From Solen grandis (Eukaryota; Mollusca; Bivalvia; Adapedonta; Solenidae): a stretch of DNA of 64,000 nucleotides. A program made the translations under genes and the position numbers. Where the stretch lies: positions 58,959,518-59,023,517 of the forward strand of contig CM037782.1 of the NCBI GenBank assembly GCA_021229015.1, given 5' to 3'. Positions 21,476 through 35,362 of this stretch are shown one piece after another. The first letter of the stretch is position 1; every line of letters starts with the position of its first letter. The notes below the pieces were generated by a model, which saw only the letters and a program-made list of their open reading frames with translations, did not search any database and had not been told where the DNA came from.

Positions 21476-21873
21476 GAGGACTGGTGCAGTGATTTATCAC
21501 CATTGTATTTATGTAAGGTAGTTCGATGAAAATCAAGTGTTCGGCCCTCAAAGTAAAATGATATAATAGCTACAAGATCTATTTGTTGTGGAATATCAGT
21601 AGAACATTACCAAATTTCAAACCACTTTGAACACTTTAGGCCCAGTAGATTTTTTTTTTTAAATAGAAAATGCATTTAATAATGCGGTACATACATGATT
21701 ATTTTTAACCAAGATATGCGGGGAAAACGCGAAAAAAAAAAGAAGCTCGGACCTGCACAACAATTTATGCATAGTCATAACCATGAATGATACATTTTTG
21801 TTGAAATAACAGATTTTTGGTGTATTTATTGACCCTGTGGAAGGTCATGGTCAACCGGCTTTACTGGGTCAAT
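21476..21873. other. No gene recognised before the assembly gap
   Basis: AT-rich sequence with short T and A runs; nothing identified. Confidence 0.5.
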
Positions 21874-21973
21874 NNNNNNNNNNNNNNNNNNNNNNNNNNN
21901 NNNNNNNNNNNNNNNNNNNNNNNNNNNNNNNNNNNNNNNNNNNNNNNNNNNNNNNNNNNNNNNNNNNNNNNNN
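21874..21973. other. Assembly gap of 100 N
   Basis: Exactly 100 undetermined bases, a common placeholder for a scaffold join of unknown length. The sequence on either side may not be truly adjacent, so no feature should be drawn across it. Confidence 0.98.
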
Positions 21974-24900
21974 ACATGTACCTATAGTATTGCTTTAAAG
22001 ATATTTAAATAGTTCAAACCGCCAGTCCTATTACTGAAACAATGTATCACGAATGCTGATTCATATAATGTGTCTATAAAGTGTCATTCTGGCAGTGATT
22101 AAAATATTTTTAAGCTCTACAAGATGGAGAAAATTTTTAACTAATGTGGCATTTCATTCCTTGTAAAATATATAGGAATGTATTCAACGGCTTGGTGTAC
22201 ATGGGGCTGTGGGATACAAAAAAGGTCCAAGGGTTATAAAACACCTTGTAAATCAATTTTAATGCATAAACGAGAAATAATATAACTTCAAGAATTTCTA
22301 CCGTCTCTATACAACTGCACAAACCTTTTTATCTGATATATGTGATGCGATTCAGTTTTCATGAACAGAACTAATATCATTTTAGGAAAATCGGGTCCAG
22401 ACACAAATCCCTCCGGAGACACCGCTAACTATTTTATAAATGCTATTTTAATACTTGCCTCTGAAGTCTCTTTAATACAAGGAAAGGATTACCATTCATT
22501 TTACGTGTATTATTTTACAATGAAGATCAGATCATCATGCGCTGTATAAAAGAGACACTTCAACATCTAAACTTCGATTTTGATATATATTGTCTCGTAA
22601 TGCGTATGGTATATATCTTTAATTGCATTAACTTCAAAATATTCAGTAGAAAAAATTATGTAATAAGTTTTTTAATAAAGAAGTAAGATCAAATAATTAT
22701 AGCATGTTATATAATTTCAAATAATTTCGAAAATAGCATAATTGAACATTAAAATCATCAAATATAAGCATACATGTATACAGATCAAATATATGTATGC
22801 GTATTTTACAGTTTATTAAGTAAAAATGCGCATTGTTATTTGTTAATATTATATAAATAATGAGATCATCATACTTTTGCTCTTAAAGACAATTGTCAGT
22901 TTGGGGTTATCAAGCAATTGATATAGATATCGGGCAATTTATCGGTACCTTCTTTAAGAATATAGAAAAAAAAGAAAACGTACGATGTTCATATTATGAA
23001 CGTAACCAAAGCAATAAGTTTCTTAAGCCTGTAGAAAGTGTCGAGGTTGTAATCCATGTTGGTACATCACTAAACGGTTTGTACGAGTTTCGTACCGCAG
23101 TCGTGAATAATTGAAAAGTGGGCACGCATATACAAAGCAATGATACTCTTATGTTCCGTGCAAAACTGTTAAACTCAGTGACCACTTGTCTTTTTCTTTG
23201 CCCTCCGTCCAGCGCGCATTTTGTGCAGAGAATGCACTATGCGAACGCTGAGGGAATGTCGATAAAGCGATTTCTGCAGAGAGACCGCCGATGTTGTTAT
23301 GCACCGTAAATTTATACTGTGTTGTTGTACATCGTTCAGAGAATTCTCCTTTAGGCAGCAAACTATGTTTGCTTAAAATGGTGCACTTGAAAGAAAAGGA
23401 AAATATCATCGGGTGTATCTCTAGTTAATGTTCCATTCAGTCAATTTACAACATTGTATTGTAAAAATATTTGAACATCGTCCAAACTTTTGAGCAAGAG
23501 AAATGAAAACAAATTATAAACATTCAGAAAGGTGTTTGCTTCAATTTGCCGCTCAATATATAGATCTGCATTAGGTTCACAACTTTCACCACTTATTGAG
23601 CTGAAGCCTCTCATTTTGAACATATATTAGATGATACATAAATTTGCGTTTTGGCATACAGTCCCCATTCCAACCTCTAAATATATGATCTGAGCTTTAT
23701 AAAACAAAAGGAGCATTGAATATTCATCGCCTCAAAAGTCTAAAATTGAATAGGATAAAAAAAGGACACGCTGTTGTTGAATATTTCTTTAGAAATGAGG
23801 ATAACTCAAATTACTCAAGATCAAGTGATCTAATAAACATTTCAGGAGAATTTCAAGGCCATGCCTGAATGCCTTAAATCACAAACATATTTTATTGTTT
23901 GCCAATATTACATGGCTGCAATACACAAGCTTGAAATTCAGCAGCACATGTTGGGATTTTGAAATAGCCATAGCTGTTTTTATCGGAGCAACACCTTTGA
24001 AAATCTATGCGCTGATATTGCAAGAGGTGCCAGTATTGCAAAAAAGACGAGGGGAACAATTTGTTAATGACAAATCTATTAATGATAGATATAGCTGTAT
24101 CTTAATGAAATATTTTTTTAAAATTTTTGAAGATTACGATTATTTTTAATTCATTGATATGCATTATCTCTTTATAATCATGATGTTAACAGCCCATTTG
24201 GAAACCCGGTACTAGTATATGATTGATCTTTATGATAAATATTTCATTTAATGCTTTAGAGACGCCGCTTTGTCGAATGGTGGGGCTGAAATGCTGACAA
24301 ATTTCAAGCCGATCGTTGATTTTAATAGATATCGGACATAAAAGTTAGAGCAATACATGTCTACAATTAGATAAATATGATCCAACGATTACTTAAGTTT
24401 GTTAAAGTTGATGCATACAAAACGTAAAATTTGAATGTGTATGTATATGTGACTTTAAACATATAATAAAACTACATTTAGCTTAACACGTAATCCAGGG
24501 CTTTTTAATTTTCGGGGAATTGTAAAAAAAATTGTTATTTCTTTCTCGAATTAAAATTATGAGCGTAATAGGGCTTTTACATAAAAATGTGTATTCATAG
24601 TTTGAGTGAAAATAACAGTTAGCAAAGCAAAATGACAAAGACTGGTTGAAGCAATGCGATCAGAATGAATAACATAGCTCATACAGCTAACGCTAGTAAT
24701 GTTATCCCTCGTTTGCTGAAGAGAAATAATATACTCTGCCGAAAAGCTCATGATTAACCAAAACCTACGCCTGACAATGTGAATCAAATCCCAGCGGAGT
24801 CTCCGAAATGCAAACAATTCTCCCATACTAAAATTAAGAAATACATAATTGTACTCTATGTAATTAAGAACTGCGTAAAAGAATAAGTGATATAGTACAT

Positions 24901-27900
24901 TTTTAAAGCAAAATTATAAGTATTGTTATATAATTATTTTATGTATATGTCATGATTGGGGAAATACCATATACATGTAGTTAAAAAATATAACATTTCA
25001 TATTGGTATGAACATTCCCAACCGTTAAGAATAAAACAAATGTGTGATATTGAATATACATACATTTTGCACATTTGTCAGTGGATTCCCACTTTCTGTC
25101 TGTCTGAATCGATCATATAGGATTTATTATAGTATAAAAATTTTTTATACATTCGTGTATTCAGGATTCAGCTCTATTTTTGTCACACACGTACTTAATT
25201 CTACTTTCGAGAAGCAGACTAGTCCATCCCGATTAATAATTAACAAGAATCACTTTTCTAAACAATGATAATATATTGAGCTAAGGGTCCGATCTCGCCG
25301 CAGTTTCATAGTTTTCTTTAAATAACACTTTTCTAACGAAGAGAGTTGGGATTTCTTTTTATATTCCATGCATTTAAATAATCAGTCGGTATATTTACGC
25401 TTTTAATTTTCATAACACATATTATTCCTAACATTAGTTATTCTGTAATGCAAACCTTTTTTACGAAATTATTGTTGGATCGATAAAAATGAGTCCCCAT
25501 AATTTGCCTAATGACATCTCATTAAAAAGTATTATACAGTCAATTCTCTTTACAACAGAGAAATTTGCTGTCATAAAGAAATTGTCACTGGAAAGAATAG
25601 AAACATAGAAGGATTTCAAGACTGCTGTTTTTATAAAGAGGATGTTATTATAATGAATGCTGTTGTAAATATGTTTCACTGTAGCAGTAATAGGCGTTGG
25701 CAATGGGCACGACCCTAAAACCTTGAACCAGAGGTCCAAAATTGGAATTGTGAGTTGGTCAGTTGGTCATTTAAACCATATCAATGATTTCAACAAAGCA
25801 TATGATGCAACATATTCGGTTGGTTTCTAGTTTTGTCACTTCAAAAGTGTTTTATTTCCGTTCTTTTAAAGAAGCTTATTATGGTATGCAAATAGTTTTA
25901 ATTCAGTGTCTTTTTGCAGTGAAAATAAAGTATGAATAAAGAAATGATACAATTAATAGAGCTCTTCAGTGAAAAGCTCCAATGATCATCGTAGATTTAT
26001 AGTTCAAAAGTTATATATTGTCTAAGTCTATATGAAATTATGTGATATGTTGTTACATTATGCAACATAATATGCAAATGTCTTGTTTGCATTCTCAATT
26101 GACAGTACCTATAGCAAATGTCAATGCAATTTTCATTTCTTTGTATTTCGTGGAGTTGTCCAACTCCAGTAACAGACCTACCTAAAACAATTAATTGTGC
26201 AGTGTTACCCGATCGATGTTAACATAGCCATTTTCCAGTTATATTGGAGCCTATTAACAATAAGTAACAATCAAGTTATATTTTAAATTAGTATACACAA
26301 TGTGTGATTTCATACAATATATTGATTTTAAGATAATGAGAAAGTTTTAAAATATGAAATATACCACCAGCCAAGTGACATTGAATTACTGCCTTAAATT
26401 GCAGTTTGAAAGGGAATCTGTTAAGATTAAATTGATCCTTTATAAAACATTTTGTTTATTGAACTAATACTAAATTTCATTATTCATGATCACAGATGAG
26501 TATTTGGTACTCAATTTTCATGGAATGTAATTAAATATTCCGTCTACTTCCGCCAGTCGACATCTTGATATAGAAACTAAAATGAATGAAAACAACATAT
26601 ATGAATCTCTTGAGGCTTTCCTCCAAGAATGTAATGGATTTGCAGATACAAAGTTGCCGGTACATTTTGTATATTGGGATTTTTATGGAGTTCTGGTTTA
26701 ATTTAACAAAAACATCATCAATATGTGACAACAACGAGTTGAATACAAAACGAAGAGCCTGTTGGTCTAGCAGTGTTCTCATGAATTATCTTGCACACTC
26801 ATACCTCCATCCTTCATTTGATGTATGTATAACTAATGTGTGCCATATTAGTAGACAACATAAATAATGAAACAAATGTATTTGACAAGCACTTTAAATT
26901 TGGATTTTTGTTACTTGGGTTATGCCTTACAAAAGATTGTGAAACATACGTTTATTTAATATCTAATGTACTCTAATTTGCATATTAAATTAAACTAAGC
27001 TTGCTGGGAGAGCCGTTCACGTGCACTGACGAATACCCCGACCAGCCACCTACCCGTTATTGTTTCATCAAAAATGAGTTACGAGGGCAAGTAAAGTATA
27101 ATGTTTGAATTGATAATTCAATGTCAGTTTGTGAACTTTCTTTTGAGTGCACTGGTTCTTCTCTAGCTATGTTAAGGAAAAGTATTGGAAGGAATCACCT
27201 ATACTCATATGGTTAAAGCTTTTGAGAACATTCAAAAAGCGAGAGAGAAAGAGAGAGAGATAGAATTTGATTATGGAATTTTAACTAGTTTGCCGTCTAA
27301 TTTTAACTATGAATCGTAGATTCCCCTCTTAAAATATACATTTTACACTACTTAAATTATTACAGATTTTATCTTTTGACGCTGGTACTCTTTTAAAATC
27401 AGGCAATGAAAAGTGATAACATTTTTTACGTGCTGATAATTACATATACCACCTAAACAGATTCGTAAAAAAATAACACATAATAATTTGCAGCGTCAAA
27501 TTATACGGTATATGGAAGAACAATTATGTTGTACTTCAAGAGTCTATATCGAAATAAATATGTTTTAATTAAACTTTGGAGCACACTGTTCCGTGTATGT
27601 ACATATATAACGTTAACATGTTCGTTTGATTCAATTAATGTTCTGGAATAAATTCTGGATTCCTCTTGGGTGTCCTTATCTGTTTTAATGGCGCACTGCA
27701 GGTTTACACATCAGAGCATCTGTGTTTAATCCTCATTTACTGCTTCTGTGTTACAGTTCAAAGCCCTGACACGTACTTATCTTTTAAAGAGATCAGAAAA
27801 TTTAAAGCGTCAATCGTAGTACTGAAACAATGCAGCACGATTGCAGTTTCAATAGTGCATGTCTTTTGACAAATAATAATAATAATAATGATAATAAAAA

Positions 27901-29432
27901 AGTCAGGATCTTGACAATAATAATATAACTATAGTGATGATAAACTGTGCTTATTTATACTGCTCGTAACATATTTCGTTTATTTTCCTTCATTTATCTC
28001 AAGAATCAGAACAATCTATAATGCATTTTTCCTGGTAAATTAAGGAAGACTACTCAGTCACAGAACTCTTTTGTTTTTAGATATAATCAATATTTTACCA
28101 AAACAAGTTTGTATCAGATTTGGAAACAAACACTAACAAAACAAATGATACGAAAGTAAAGGAAAATCTAATGTAATGCTTTCCAAAATTATTTATATTG
28201 TCGATGTTAACCGCTAAAGATTATTCTTTACAGGGACCAAAATGAGTTCTGTATATTTTGGGGAAATTTAAATTTCTGTGACATATTATTCCTTTTTTGA
28301 TCGAAATAGTTGCATTCTATAATGTAAATTTGTTTTAATATGTGATACCATGGAGATTTAAGGAATTAGTCGATGTGACACGGTACTGACAAACACGATC
28401 TTGAACAAATTTTAACTAAATCAGCATAACGTGATGTTTTAAAGCGTCTCTCTCCTTATATAACATTTAAATTCTTTGATGTAGGAAGCACACATTAACA
28501 ATACATACATATCAAACACCTTAAATACTGTATTTTTTATTTTGTTTCCCAATTCTGTAATACAGAACTGCGTTTGTATATAGAGATCAATATTGTAACT
28601 GAACTGATATAGTATCTATTATTTGAGAAGATCGAGTATATATAAAAACCAAGCTGGGAACATCGCTAACGAGTCTTTAAATGTTATGTCTACAATTGTT
28701 TCTGAAATCGCATGGAGGATTATCTGTCTATGTTCTTGTATTACTCTACAATTAAGATTAGAAGATACAATTTTCCACTGATTACACTGAATGATGGATT
28801 CAAACTTATTACAGCAAATAAAACTACAAAGGTTCTTTTAATAACGCTTGTCATCTACGGATCGATACTAAATGATACAAATCACCAATTAAACAGCTGT
28901 GCCAATATTTTAATTTTTTTTTTTCAGCTCGTTCACAGATTGAAATTTTTTTTTGAATATAAATTTTTTATAACTTTGATTCATCACCACACCCTTTTGC
29001 TTTACGAACAGTGTAAAACCTAAATCTAGATTTCTATAACCTGTATTTATAACTTCTATTCACAGCTGACAGGCTGAAAAGGCTGAAAAACCTGTATCAT
29101 TGAAGGCGCCATGCTTCAGGTATGTAGCATGTGGTACAGGAATACCTGCTTCAGGTATACCGTGTTCCATATCTAACGGATTTCCCCGAAGTGCGTTTGC
29201 GAAAATAGCGTTTCCCGTGCAATGTGACCTAAACTTGCCTTGTAAGGAAACAAATTAACGAGGGAGATTAGAAAAAAAACAAAAACACACACACACAAAA
29301 AAAACAACGTTATAACGTTGTTGTAATGATTAACTGTGAACGAGCTGTATAAAACGATTTGCCGACACTTTTTTCTGGATAAAATGGAAATCATTATCCG
29401 ACCTTATAAAGAAAAATAGTCCAAATGTTCAG
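21974..29432. other. 7.5 kb without a recognisable gene
   Basis: AT-rich non-coding sequence. Short open frames (for example 23149-23409, 24557-24826, 26586-26867 and 28712-29023) are under 105 codons, rich in Phe/Ile/Tyr/Asn, and lack domains or paired splice sites. The only element recognised is a MITE at 25535-25683. Confidence 0.5.
25535..25683. mobile_element. TA-flanked MITE with TACAGT inverted repeats
   Basis: A 149-bp element: left end TACAGTCAATTCTCTTTACA plus ACAG; the right end is the complement of TACAGTGAAACATATTTACA plus ACAG. The ends match over about 24 bp with five or six mismatches. TA at both edges. No coding capacity. Related to the element at 15652-15831 through the TACAGT tip. 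Confidence 0.68.
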
Positions 29433-29568
29433 GCTGAGGTAGCATTTGACGACTTACTGACTGACTATGGACAATGGCTGATGTAGCATTTGACGACTTG
29501 CTGACTGACTATTGACAATGGCTGATGTAGCCTTTGACGACTTACTGACTGACTATGGACAATGGCTG
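29433..29568. repeat. Three tandem 44-bp repeats
   Basis: The unit GCTGATGTAGCATTTGACGA CTTACTGACTGACTATGGAC AATG repeats three times, with exact 44-bp spacing of GCTG at 29433, 29477, 29521 and 29565. Only a few substitutions separate the copies, so the duplication is recent. Confidence 0.95.
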
Positions 29569-31481
29569 CAAAAATAGGCCCACTTTTACACGTACTTTGT
29601 GGTCAGATAAAAATATTAAAGCAGAATATCAAAGGAATAAGAAATAAAAATGAAAAGAAACAAACCAAAGACACATACGTAAATAGATATGCTAAACATA
29701 CACTTTAGATAGTGGGATGAAGTCTGCCAAAGTGTTGTAGTCTTCGCCGTTATCCTCTGCATTTTGATAACGGATTTATCTGTTGATACACGTTAAGACA
29801 TCTGCATACAATAAATGTTCGAGCAATTACGTATTACCGGGAAAAATATGTTTATTGCAGTCTGCACATTTGATAATTCTATTAGTTTCGTTAAAACGTC
29901 AAGTGATAATTCTATCTACTTATTCAAACAAAAGGCTATTAAGCAACAGCAATTGACAAATGTCTTTGACTTTAGTATATAATGTTAGTCATAATTGTTT
30001 TAATTGACATCCTAAAACAAAAATACCAATCCATTATCAAGGTACTGCAAGGTATGAAGTGAAAGGATCAATAAAACAGAAAATTCAATTTATTGTCCAT
30101 ATGATGCACGTGCAATATATATTTATATAAACTTAACCTTTGTTGTAACAGTTATTTTACAACAATACGTTATACCGAAAATCGTGCAGAATTTAAGTAT
30201 AATAGTTAAAAGAAAACATATTTAAAGACGTTATACTTCCTTTTGCCTCACAATATAGTTGATTAACAGGTTTACTAAAGTTCACTAAGAAAGTCATGCA
30301 TCTATTGCATACACATGTATACATTAACATGTTTAAAACTCATACTAAATTTAAACTAAAATGAACTTGACAATAATACGATGCTGCATGTCAACAATAA
30401 TTTTGCTTGAATTCTAGCAAAAACTGTATCTTATCAACCAAAGGTGTAATCTTAAATATGTAAGAGAAAGCATTTCCGACATCCGAAATAGTTCACGCAT
30501 TAACATGGAATAGGAATGATAAAATCAACATTATAGTGTGCAACAGGGCAGAGGGAAAACTCGTATATACAATGCTAAATTCACTATCGAGAAATGTCAA
30601 GGTCATGCACAAATTTGAATGCAAAATGTGGCTTTAAAGACACAAAACATTTTTTTCCAATATTGCATGATTGCATTTCTCAAGAAAGAAGTTCAGTAAC
30701 ACATGCGGGGACCTTGAACACTATCACTCATACATTTTCAATTGATTCGGAACACTGTCTCTGAACAAACTGAATGTGTGTTTCTTTGTGTTATAGCAAG
30801 AGGGGGCAGCATTAGAGTATCATTATAAATTGGTTTAAAAGAAAACACATCGAGATAGTAATTAATTAAAGGTACGTATTTGAAGATTCACTGTAAAGAA
30901 TACCGATACAAATATACATTTTTGGATCTTTATTATACTATTTGATTGATTCATGTTAATTTCATGGAGAATTTTCCTAGTGAAATACATTAGCTTTTAA
31001 ACATCATCGTGGTATTATTTAAACATATTTGTGTGCAGTTATGTTAATGTCTTAATGCCTTAGGGATGAATATTTATTGATGAATGTAACTCAAATGAAA
31101 ATGCTGCCAATACAGCTGTAGACGAATTGATTCGGCTATTATGCTCAGTCTGTAAGTTTAATTGTAATCATCAGTTGCACCGTCAATTTGTAGTTAACCA
31201 TATTTGTGTTTCGGTTCTAATTTTACTACTAAAATAATGTACAATGCTGAATCTACGCGTGCCTAACATATGAGCTGTATACATCTTACATAATCTTTAC
31301 AATCATGTAATTATATTTTAATCATTTATCAAATTCCTCTCCTTATTTATATATATATAGTTACGACACATACATTTTATAAAACTTTAGCGTCTACTCA
31401 CAGCTGCAACTATGAATATCCAATATACAGTTGTAATTGCATACTGAGTGATGAATTCCATATTAAATACAGGTTCAATTG
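29569..31481. other. No gene recognised
   Basis: AT-rich, no repeat or coding structure identified. Confidence 0.5.
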
Positions 31482-32406
31482 TACGAGGTGTGTTAAAATG
31501 TTCCTGGACTGCAGCTGTTATTTCTTTTTCAGTAAAAACAAACTTATTTCATATGGTTTTAAAGGGTATTATGAAATGCAGAAGTAGTTTTAATTTTACA
31601 TATTTCTTGAATAATAATTTTCTCCATGAACTATGCATTATTCAATAACTTTAGAAATGCAACGAGGGCGCACGCCGTAATTTCTTTTCGATGCTATTTT
31701 TAGTATAATTCAACCTTAACAGACATTCAGCCTGAAAATCAACGAATATTTTTGTGATGTTATGTTGAAATTTTCCCTATTAAACGTTCTTTACCGTTAT
31801 ACATATATACTGTTCATAACACGAGATGACGGACATTTCGTAAAGATGTTATCTGAAAAGTGTGATTTACGCGCCGTGATAAAGTTTTGCTCAGATCTAT
31901 ATAAAACTCCAACACAAACGCACCAAATGATACAGATAAACCTGTTTAATGTTAACTTGTTATAAGCGACATTAATGCTTTTCTAAAGGAAGAGAAAGCA
32001 CAGAAAACACAAACACTTGTCCAGAGGGCAGTCGTCAATCAGTGCAACAAAGTGTCAAACGTTGAGTGCCGCACTCGAAGAAGATCGACGTTTTTCAAAA
32101 CGGGGGTAGTCAGACATTACTGGACCTAGTAAAGGATAAGCGATTCTCTTGTATTATATGTATTTGGAATTGAAAATTTGAACATTTGATTTACTTGAAT
32201 ATCGAAGACGTTGATGACGTCAAGATTGTTGTGTGCCGGTTTCGTTACATATATGTTAGATCTGTTACCATTTTAAGCTTTTTTATCATTTTGTTGAAAT
32301 ATATCTGTTGAGGTGATAATTGTCTGTTCAACCATGTTTGTTTTATATAGTCTCATTAAATAAAATTTATAAAGCTAGTGTACGAAAATTTCGATCACCC
32401 CTTGTA
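31482..32406 (+). mobile_element. Internally deleted, degraded mariner-like element
   Basis: Left end TACGAGGTGTGTTAAAATGT; right end (complement) TACAAGGGGTGATCGAAATT. These are imperfect inverted repeats with TA at both edges, of the type mariner elements carry. Inside, 31855-31935 reads EKCDLRAVIKFCSDLYKTPT then QTHQMIQ. This resembles the N-terminal helix-turn-helix of mariner transposases, which has an (I)KFC..L.KT..T pattern. About 120 bp downstream, a frame around 32040-32100 resembles the short linker after the DNA-binding domain, but it is frameshifted. At 925 bp, too short for a full element, it lacks any recognisable DDE catalytic region and cannot encode an active transposase. Confidence 0.6.
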
Positions 32407-32798
32407 TATGCATAGTTTCAAATGTATAGTCATATTTACGTCTATATTTAAATTGTATTTGCAATTATATGCTTTCAGTGCAGCTGTATAAGATGTGTGT
32501 CCAAGAAGTTCGAAACAACTGAACCAGAACAAAATAAGTATTTTTTTTTAATTTGGACATATATTTCCATTGATAAGGATGATTTTTATTCGCCTCAGTC
32601 TAGTTTTTATCATGTTTACTTTTTTACATCCGTTTGCAACAACTTAACATTCTGAATGTGATTTTTCTCCCTATTTCATTGACTATCGCTCTTGAATTTC
32701 TTAAATTTTCTTCAAAACGTATATAGATACATTGATTTAAACCAAAAATATGTAATTCTGTTCATTGTTCATAACATTTAAGTGACCTACGACATATG
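32407..32798. other. No gene recognised
   Basis: AT-rich spacer between the mariner relic and the minisatellite. Confidence 0.5.
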
Positions 32799-34698
32799 CG
32801 CGTGTGTGTGTGACTGATAATGTGTGTCTGCGGATGATGCATGTGTGTGTTATAATGTGTGTATGCGGATGATGCGTGTTTGTGTTATAATGTGTGTATG
32901 CGGATGATGCATGTGTGTGTTATAATGTGTGTATGCGGATGATGCATGTGTGTGTTATAATGTGTGTATGCGGATGATGCATGTGTGTGTGTTATAATGT
33001 ATGTATGCGGATGATGCGTGTGTGGGTTATAATGTGTGTATGCGGATGATGCGTGTGTGTGTTATATTGTGTGTATGCGGATGATGCATGTGTGTGTTAT
33101 AATGTGTGTATGCGGATGATGCGTGTGTGTGTTATAATGTGTGTATGCGGATGATGCTTGTGTGTTATAATGTGTGTATGCGGATGATGCATGTGTGTGT
33201 TATAATGTGTGTATGCGGATGATGCATGTGTGTGTTATAATGTGTGTATGCGGATGATGCGTGTGTGTGTTATAATGTGTGTATGCGGATGATGCATGTG
33301 TGTGTTATAATGTGTGTATGCGTATGATGCGTGTGCGTGATAATGTGTGTATGCGGATGATGCATGTGTGTGTTATAATGTGTGTATGCGGATGATGCAT
33401 GTGTGTGTTATAATGTGTGTATGCGGATGATGCATGTGTGTGTTATAATGTGTGTATGCGGATGATGCGTGTGTGTGTTATAATGTGTGTATGCGGATGA
33501 TGTGTGTGTGTTATAATGTGTGTATGCGGATGATGCATGTGTGTGTTATAATGTGTGTATGCGGATGATGCGTGTGCGTGTTGTAATGTGTGTATGCGGA
33601 TGATGCGTGTGTGTGTTATAATGTGTGTATGCAGATGATGCGTGTGTGTGTTATGTGTGTATGCGGATGATGCATGTGTGTGTGTTATAATGTGTGTATG
33701 CGGATGATGCATGTGTGTGTTATAATGTGTGTATGCGGATGATGCGTGTGTGTGTTATAATGTGTGTATGAGGATGATGCATGTGTGTGTTATAATGTGT
33801 GTATGCGGATGATGCATGTGTGCGTTATAATGTGTGTATGCAGATGATGCATGTGTGTGTTATAATGTGTGTATGCGGATGATGCATGTGTGTGTTATAA
33901 TGTGTGTATGCGGATGATGCATGTGTGTGTTATAATGTGTGTATGCGGATGATGCATGTGTGTGTTATAATGTGTGTATGCGGATGATGCGTGTGTGTGT
34001 TATAATGTGTGTATGCGGATGATGCATGTGTGCGTTATAATGTGTGTATGCAGATGATGCATGTGTGTTTATAATGTGTGTATGCGGATGATGCGTGTGT
34101 GTATGATAATGTGTGTATGCAGATGATGCATGTGTGTGTTATAATGTGTGTATGCGGATGATGCATGTGTGTGTTATAATGTGTGTGTGCGGATGATGCA
34201 TGTGTGTGTTTTAATGTGTGTATGCGGATGATGCATGTGTGTGTTATAATGTGTGTATGCGGATGATGCATGTGTGTGTTATAATGTGTGTATGCGGATG
34301 CTGCGTGTGTGTGTTATAATGTGTGTATGCGGATGATGCATGTGTTTGTTATAATGTGTTTATGCGGATGATGCATGTGTGTGTTATAATGTGTGTATGC
34401 GGATGATGCATGTGTGTGTTATAATGTGTGTATGCGGATGATGCATGTGTGTGTTATAATGTGTGTATGCGGATGATGCATGTGTGTGTTATAATGTGTG
34501 TATGCGGATGATGCATGTGTGTGTTATAATGTGTGTATGCGGATGCTGCGTGTGTGTGTTATAATGTGTGTATGCGGATGATGCATGTGTTTGTTATAAT
34601 GTGTTTATGCGGATGATGCATATGTGTGTATGATAATGTGTGTATGCAGATGAAGCATGTGTGTGTTATATTGTGTGGGTGCGGATGATGCATGAGTG
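32799..34698. repeat. 1.9-kb minisatellite, about 54 units of ~35 bp
   Basis: The unit is ATGATGCATGTGTGTGTTAT AATGTGTGTATGCGG (35 bp), measured as exact 35-base spacing of TGCAT (33361, 33396). Length variants come mostly from (GT) slippage, and point variants such as GCGTGTG, GCAGATG and GGATGCTG recur in distant units. A block with GGATGCTGCG and TGTTTGTT appears twice (about 34295-34365 and 34540-34610), showing higher-order duplication. Minus-strand frames full of HTHIITHTH are only translations of this repeat. Confidence 0.96.
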
Positions 34699-35167
34699 TA
34701 ATTTGATTTAATACATGATTAGGTGTGATTAAACGGTAACACAATATTTAGTCAGTATAATGTATATCGTCAATAAATGTAATTTATGATGATTTAATTT
34801 CGTCGGTCCAGTGAGGATGCGCCATAAATATGTTTATCTAAAACGACAAAAAGACACCGTTAACAATTAGATATATCAGTATTAGAAAACAAACTCATTC
34901 ACATGTTTGCATAATTATGTAGAATTCATTAAATCAAAGAAATATCAAACTTAATACTCAAAAAATGTAAAAGGATTGAAATCATGGTCGTTTATTGATT
35001 TTCCAGCATAGTCTTTTAAAGATGAATGTATATCTATTCAAATAACTGATAACAGCTATTCTCTACTATACATTTGCTTTTTATAAGAATTTCAGAGTAG
35101 TGTTTGTAAAAATCATTAAGACAAAATATGAAATAGAGACTAAAAGTAATGGTAGATTTCAAAGATA

Positions 35168-35362
35168 ATGCTGGCTATTTCTATGGCAAAATGTAAAATG
35201 ATACACATCTAATGCACAAACATTTTAGAGGAGGCCATTTTCAATATTAATTGTTTCAATTGATTTCCCTATACATAAATGCGGGCTATTTCTTAAGGCA
35301 GTATGTGAAATGATAAACATCTATTGCACAAACATTTTAGTGAGTGCTATGTTCAATATACC
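35168..35362. repeat. Diverged local duplication of ~80 bp
   Basis: GGCTATTTCTATGGCAAAATG... CACAAACATTTTAGAGGAGGCCA at about 35172-35247 recurs diverged at about 35283-35362 (GGCTATTTCTTAAGGCAGTATG... CACAAACATTTTAGTGAGTGC). The two are 112 bp apart. Confidence 0.75.

Noticed and set aside
28712..29023. 103-codon plus-strand frame
   Set aside because: Phe/Ile/Leu-rich translation typical of chance frames in AT-rich DNA; no domain, homologous pattern or splice sites.
33443..34744. His/Thr-rich minus-strand frames
   Set aside because: Translations of the 35-bp minisatellite.
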